A stretch of DNA of 6,063 nt from Actinomycetes bacterium (GTDB lineage: Bacteria > Actinomycetota > Thermoleophilia > Gaiellales > Gaiellaceae), in contig JAUXJK010000133.1 in the NCBI GenBank assembly GCA_030624785.1, forward strand, positions 1 through 6,063, in the 5' to 3' direction. Of this stretch, positions 4,742-6,063 are shown in pieces. The position numbers and the translations under genes were made by a program. The notes beneath the pieces are model-generated. The model saw nothing but the letters and a program-made list of their open reading frames with translations. It had not been told where the DNA came from and ran no database searches. How positions within the stretch are numbered: the stretch's first letter is position 1; each line of letters starts with the position of its first letter.

Positions 4742-6063
4742 ACTCGATTCGCTCTATGCGCCGCAGGAGATCGGCGACACCAGGCGTCGTGTCGACACGA
4801 CGTGCGACGTCGAAGCCGAAGCCGCCGTCTAGCGTGTCTGCACCAACGCCGCCGCGCAAGATGTCCGCGCCGCGGCGCCCGAACAATCGATCGTTACCCG
4901 CGTTCCCGACGAGGGTGTCCCCGCCTCTACCACCGTCCAGCGTGTCGACGCCCTTGCCGCCCCGCAGAAGGTCAGCGCCGAGGCCGCCGGTTACCTTGTC
5001 TGCTCCCGACCCCCCGCTGGCGACGTCCTTGCCGGCCGCACCGTGCAGGGTGTCGGCACCGGAACCTCCAAGCATCGTGTCACGACCTCGTTGCCCGAAG
5101 ATTCGGTCGTTGCCCTGCTTGCCTCGAAGCACGTCCTTGCCAGGGCCGCCCACGAGCCCGTCGCCACCCGCTCCCCCTGTGAGCGTGTCGGCGCCACGTC
5201 CGCCGAAGGCCTCGAAGTCGACACCGGCGGAGATGCCGCTCGCATCGACGGTGTCCGCGCCTGCGCGCGTCCGTATGTCGATCTCTTCGGTAGCCGCCAA
5301 CTCGACCCCGTACGTTGCGGCCTCACCACGCTCGAGTTCGATCTCCGAGCCCACTGAGCGCAGCGTGTACTTGTCTGCTGAAGTCGTGCCCCGCACGGTC
5401 ATCGAATCTGCGCCGGCGCCGCCGTCGATTGCCACAACCCCGAACGTGAAGGCCGAGAAGCTCTCGGTGATCAGAGCAGCGTCGCTGCCATCGCCGAGAA
5501 GCAGCTCGACGCGATCGAAGTCGAAAAGGTCGCCCGTGCGACTACCTGATCGCAAGATCCTCACGAAGCCCGCGGCCGCGCCCTCCTTGCGAAGGTCAAC
5601 CGTGAATATGTCTCGCTCAGGGCCCCCGAAGACCATGTGCGTGTCCTGACCGAGACCTCCGATGAGCGTGTCTCGACCGTCTCCGATCGACCACTTGGTC
5701 ACGTCATTCCCTCGCCCACCGGTGACGAAATCGTTGCCAGGCCCACCAACAAGCACTTCAGGCCCGGCGCCACCCGCAAGGGTGTCCGCACCTGCGCCAC
5801 CGAGCGCCGTTGCGGCAGCACCCGCCCAGTTGTCCAGACCGATCAGATCATCGTCCGCGCCACCGTGAAACTCGACTGCGCTCAGGTCCTGCACCGCGCT
5901 CGCATCGAGCCCGAGCAATGTGTCTGCGCCAGCGGCTCCATCAACGATCAACGTCTCGATACCACCGAAGTGAACCCGTGTCGTAACTGCACCAACGAGG
6001 TCGACCGCCCCGCCGTTGATCACCAGCGGGGAAGACCTCACGGTGAACACCTCGTCATCGGGT
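4740..6063 (-). CDS. RTX-repeat (hemolysin-type Ca2+-binding) protein, N-terminus missing
   Basis: The leftward frame ends with TAG at 4740-4742 and stays open to the right edge, so only the C-terminal 440 residues are present. The GTG at 6048-6050 is probably internal: the codons before it (PDDE) complete a motif that recurs inside the protein. Numbering from that GTG, residues 84-140 hold a short block of GGxGxDxUx nonapeptides and 283-417 hold 15 consecutive ones. Such repeats form a parallel beta-roll that binds Ca2+, usually in secreted or surface proteins. The rest consists of three related segments starting at about residues -1, 147 and 226 (EVFTV, DIFTV and DKYTL). After the last nonapeptide only 19 residues follow, ending in charged LLRRIERIE, with no obvious catalytic domain, sortase motif or membrane anchor. 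A signal peptide, if any, lies outside the window. Enzymatic function is unknown; an adhesin or extracellular structural role is possible. Confidence 0.9.
   Translation of the reverse strand, partial: PDDEVFTVRSSPLVINGGAVDLVGAVTTRVHFGGIETLIVDGAAGADTLLGLDASAVQDLSAVEFHGGADDDLIGLDNWAGAAATALGGAGADTLAGGAGPEVLVGGPGNDFVTGGRGNDVTKWSIGDGRDTLIGGLGQDTHMVFGGPERDIFTVDLRKEGAAAGFVRILRSGSRTGDLFDFDRVELLLGDGSDAALITESFSAFTFGVVAIDGGAGADSMTVRGTTSADKYTLRSVGSEIELERGEAATYGVELAATEEIDIRTRAGADTVDASGISAGVDFEAFGGRGADTLTGGAGGDGLVGGPGKDVLRGKQGNDRIFGQRGRDTMLGGSGADTLHGAAGKDVASGGSGADKVTGGLGADLLRGGKGVDTLDGGRGGDTLVGNAGNDRLFGRRGADILRGGVGADTLDGGFGFDVARRVDTTPGVADLLRRIERIE
4800..5204 (-). repeat. 15 uninterrupted RTX nonapeptide repeats (27-bp units)
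   Basis: Reading leftward from 5204, fifteen 9-residue units follow without a gap, from GGRGADTLT to GGFGFDVAR. Gly at positions 1 and 4 and Asp at position 6 are present in all 15; Gly at position 2 is present in 10 of 15. Position 5 is Ala, Gly, Lys, Asn, Arg, Val or Phe rather than mainly Asn or Asp, and Arg and Lys are common in other variable positions. The DNA units have diverged, so this is an old array kept at protein level. Units 4-7 resemble units 12-15. Confidence 0.93.
5631..5801 (-). repeat. Shorter, upstream RTX block
   Basis: Four regular nonapeptides (GGAGADTLA, GGAGPEVLV, GGPGNDFVT, GGRGNDVTK) are followed by two irregular units that include DGRDTLI and GGLGQDTHMV. In the second unit the usual Asp at position 6 is Glu. 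The last two units are 10 residues long, which breaks the 9-residue register just before the segment starting ERDIFTV. The beta-roll would therefore be capped or interrupted here. Confidence 0.85.

Noticed and set aside
4800..5204. Regular 27-bp spacing suggestive of a CRISPR array or minisatellite
   Set aside because: There are no identical repeats with unique spacers. The period is three times nine codons in frame, and conservation is at the protein level (RTX nonapeptides).
4603..5649. Long rightward open frame (348 codons) opposite the RTX gene, full of SVSAPxPP-like repeats
   Set aside because: It is the antisense reading of the GGxGADTL nonapeptide codons, which gives Ser/Ala/Pro repeats and removes stops. 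It also overlaps the end of the transporter gene in another frame. It has no domain of its own.
6048..6050. GTG at 6048-6050 as the true start of the RTX gene
   Set aside because: The frame continues open to the window edge, and the preceding residues PDDE complete a motif (acidic-x-FTV) that recurs inside the protein. There is also no signal peptide after this GTG.

Overview
The window is GC-rich with dense, mostly non-overlapping coding. It uses GTG and TTG start codons, and the proteins are rich in Arg, Ala and Gly. A Bacillus-type [4Fe-4S] PurF, a small-type PurL and a long RTX-repeat protein fit a high-GC Gram-positive bacterium, plausibly a Thermoleophilia/Solirubrobacter-like actinobacterium. 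That placement is inferred from protein style and is not proven here.

Layout from left to right: (1) positions 2-58 look like the last 18 codons of a rightward gene that enters from outside. (2) After a short convergent gap come two leftward purine-biosynthesis genes, purF (136-1521) and, upstream of it, purL (1524-3659), separated by 2 bases. (3) A 99-base divergent gap (3660-3758) separates purL from a rightward EamA/DMT-family ten-helix transporter gene (3759-4676). (4) A short convergent gap carries two hairpins (4700-4715 and 4721-4741). (5) From 4740 to the right edge runs a leftward RTX (Ca2+-binding nonapeptide) protein whose N-terminus lies outside the window.

PurL makes formylglycinamidine ribonucleotide (FGAM) from FGAR (fourth step of de novo purine synthesis). 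PurF makes phosphoribosylamine from PRPP and glutamine (the first, committed step). The 2-base junction implies one mRNA and probable translational coupling. A small-type PurL needs PurQ and PurS, and neither is next to purL here, because the adjacent upstream gene is the divergent transporter. PurF is also not followed by purM on its own strand. The transporter and the RTX protein show no functional link to purine synthesis.

I see no mobile element, RNA gene, CRISPR array or clearly novel system. The most unusual structure is in the RTX protein: three degenerate copies of a roughly 60-residue module with an Asp/Glu-x-Phe/Tyr-Thr-Val/Leu start, plus an uninterrupted run of 15 nonapeptides that appears to have an eight-unit higher-order period. 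The main annotation trap is purF, whose longest open frame begins 51 codons too early.
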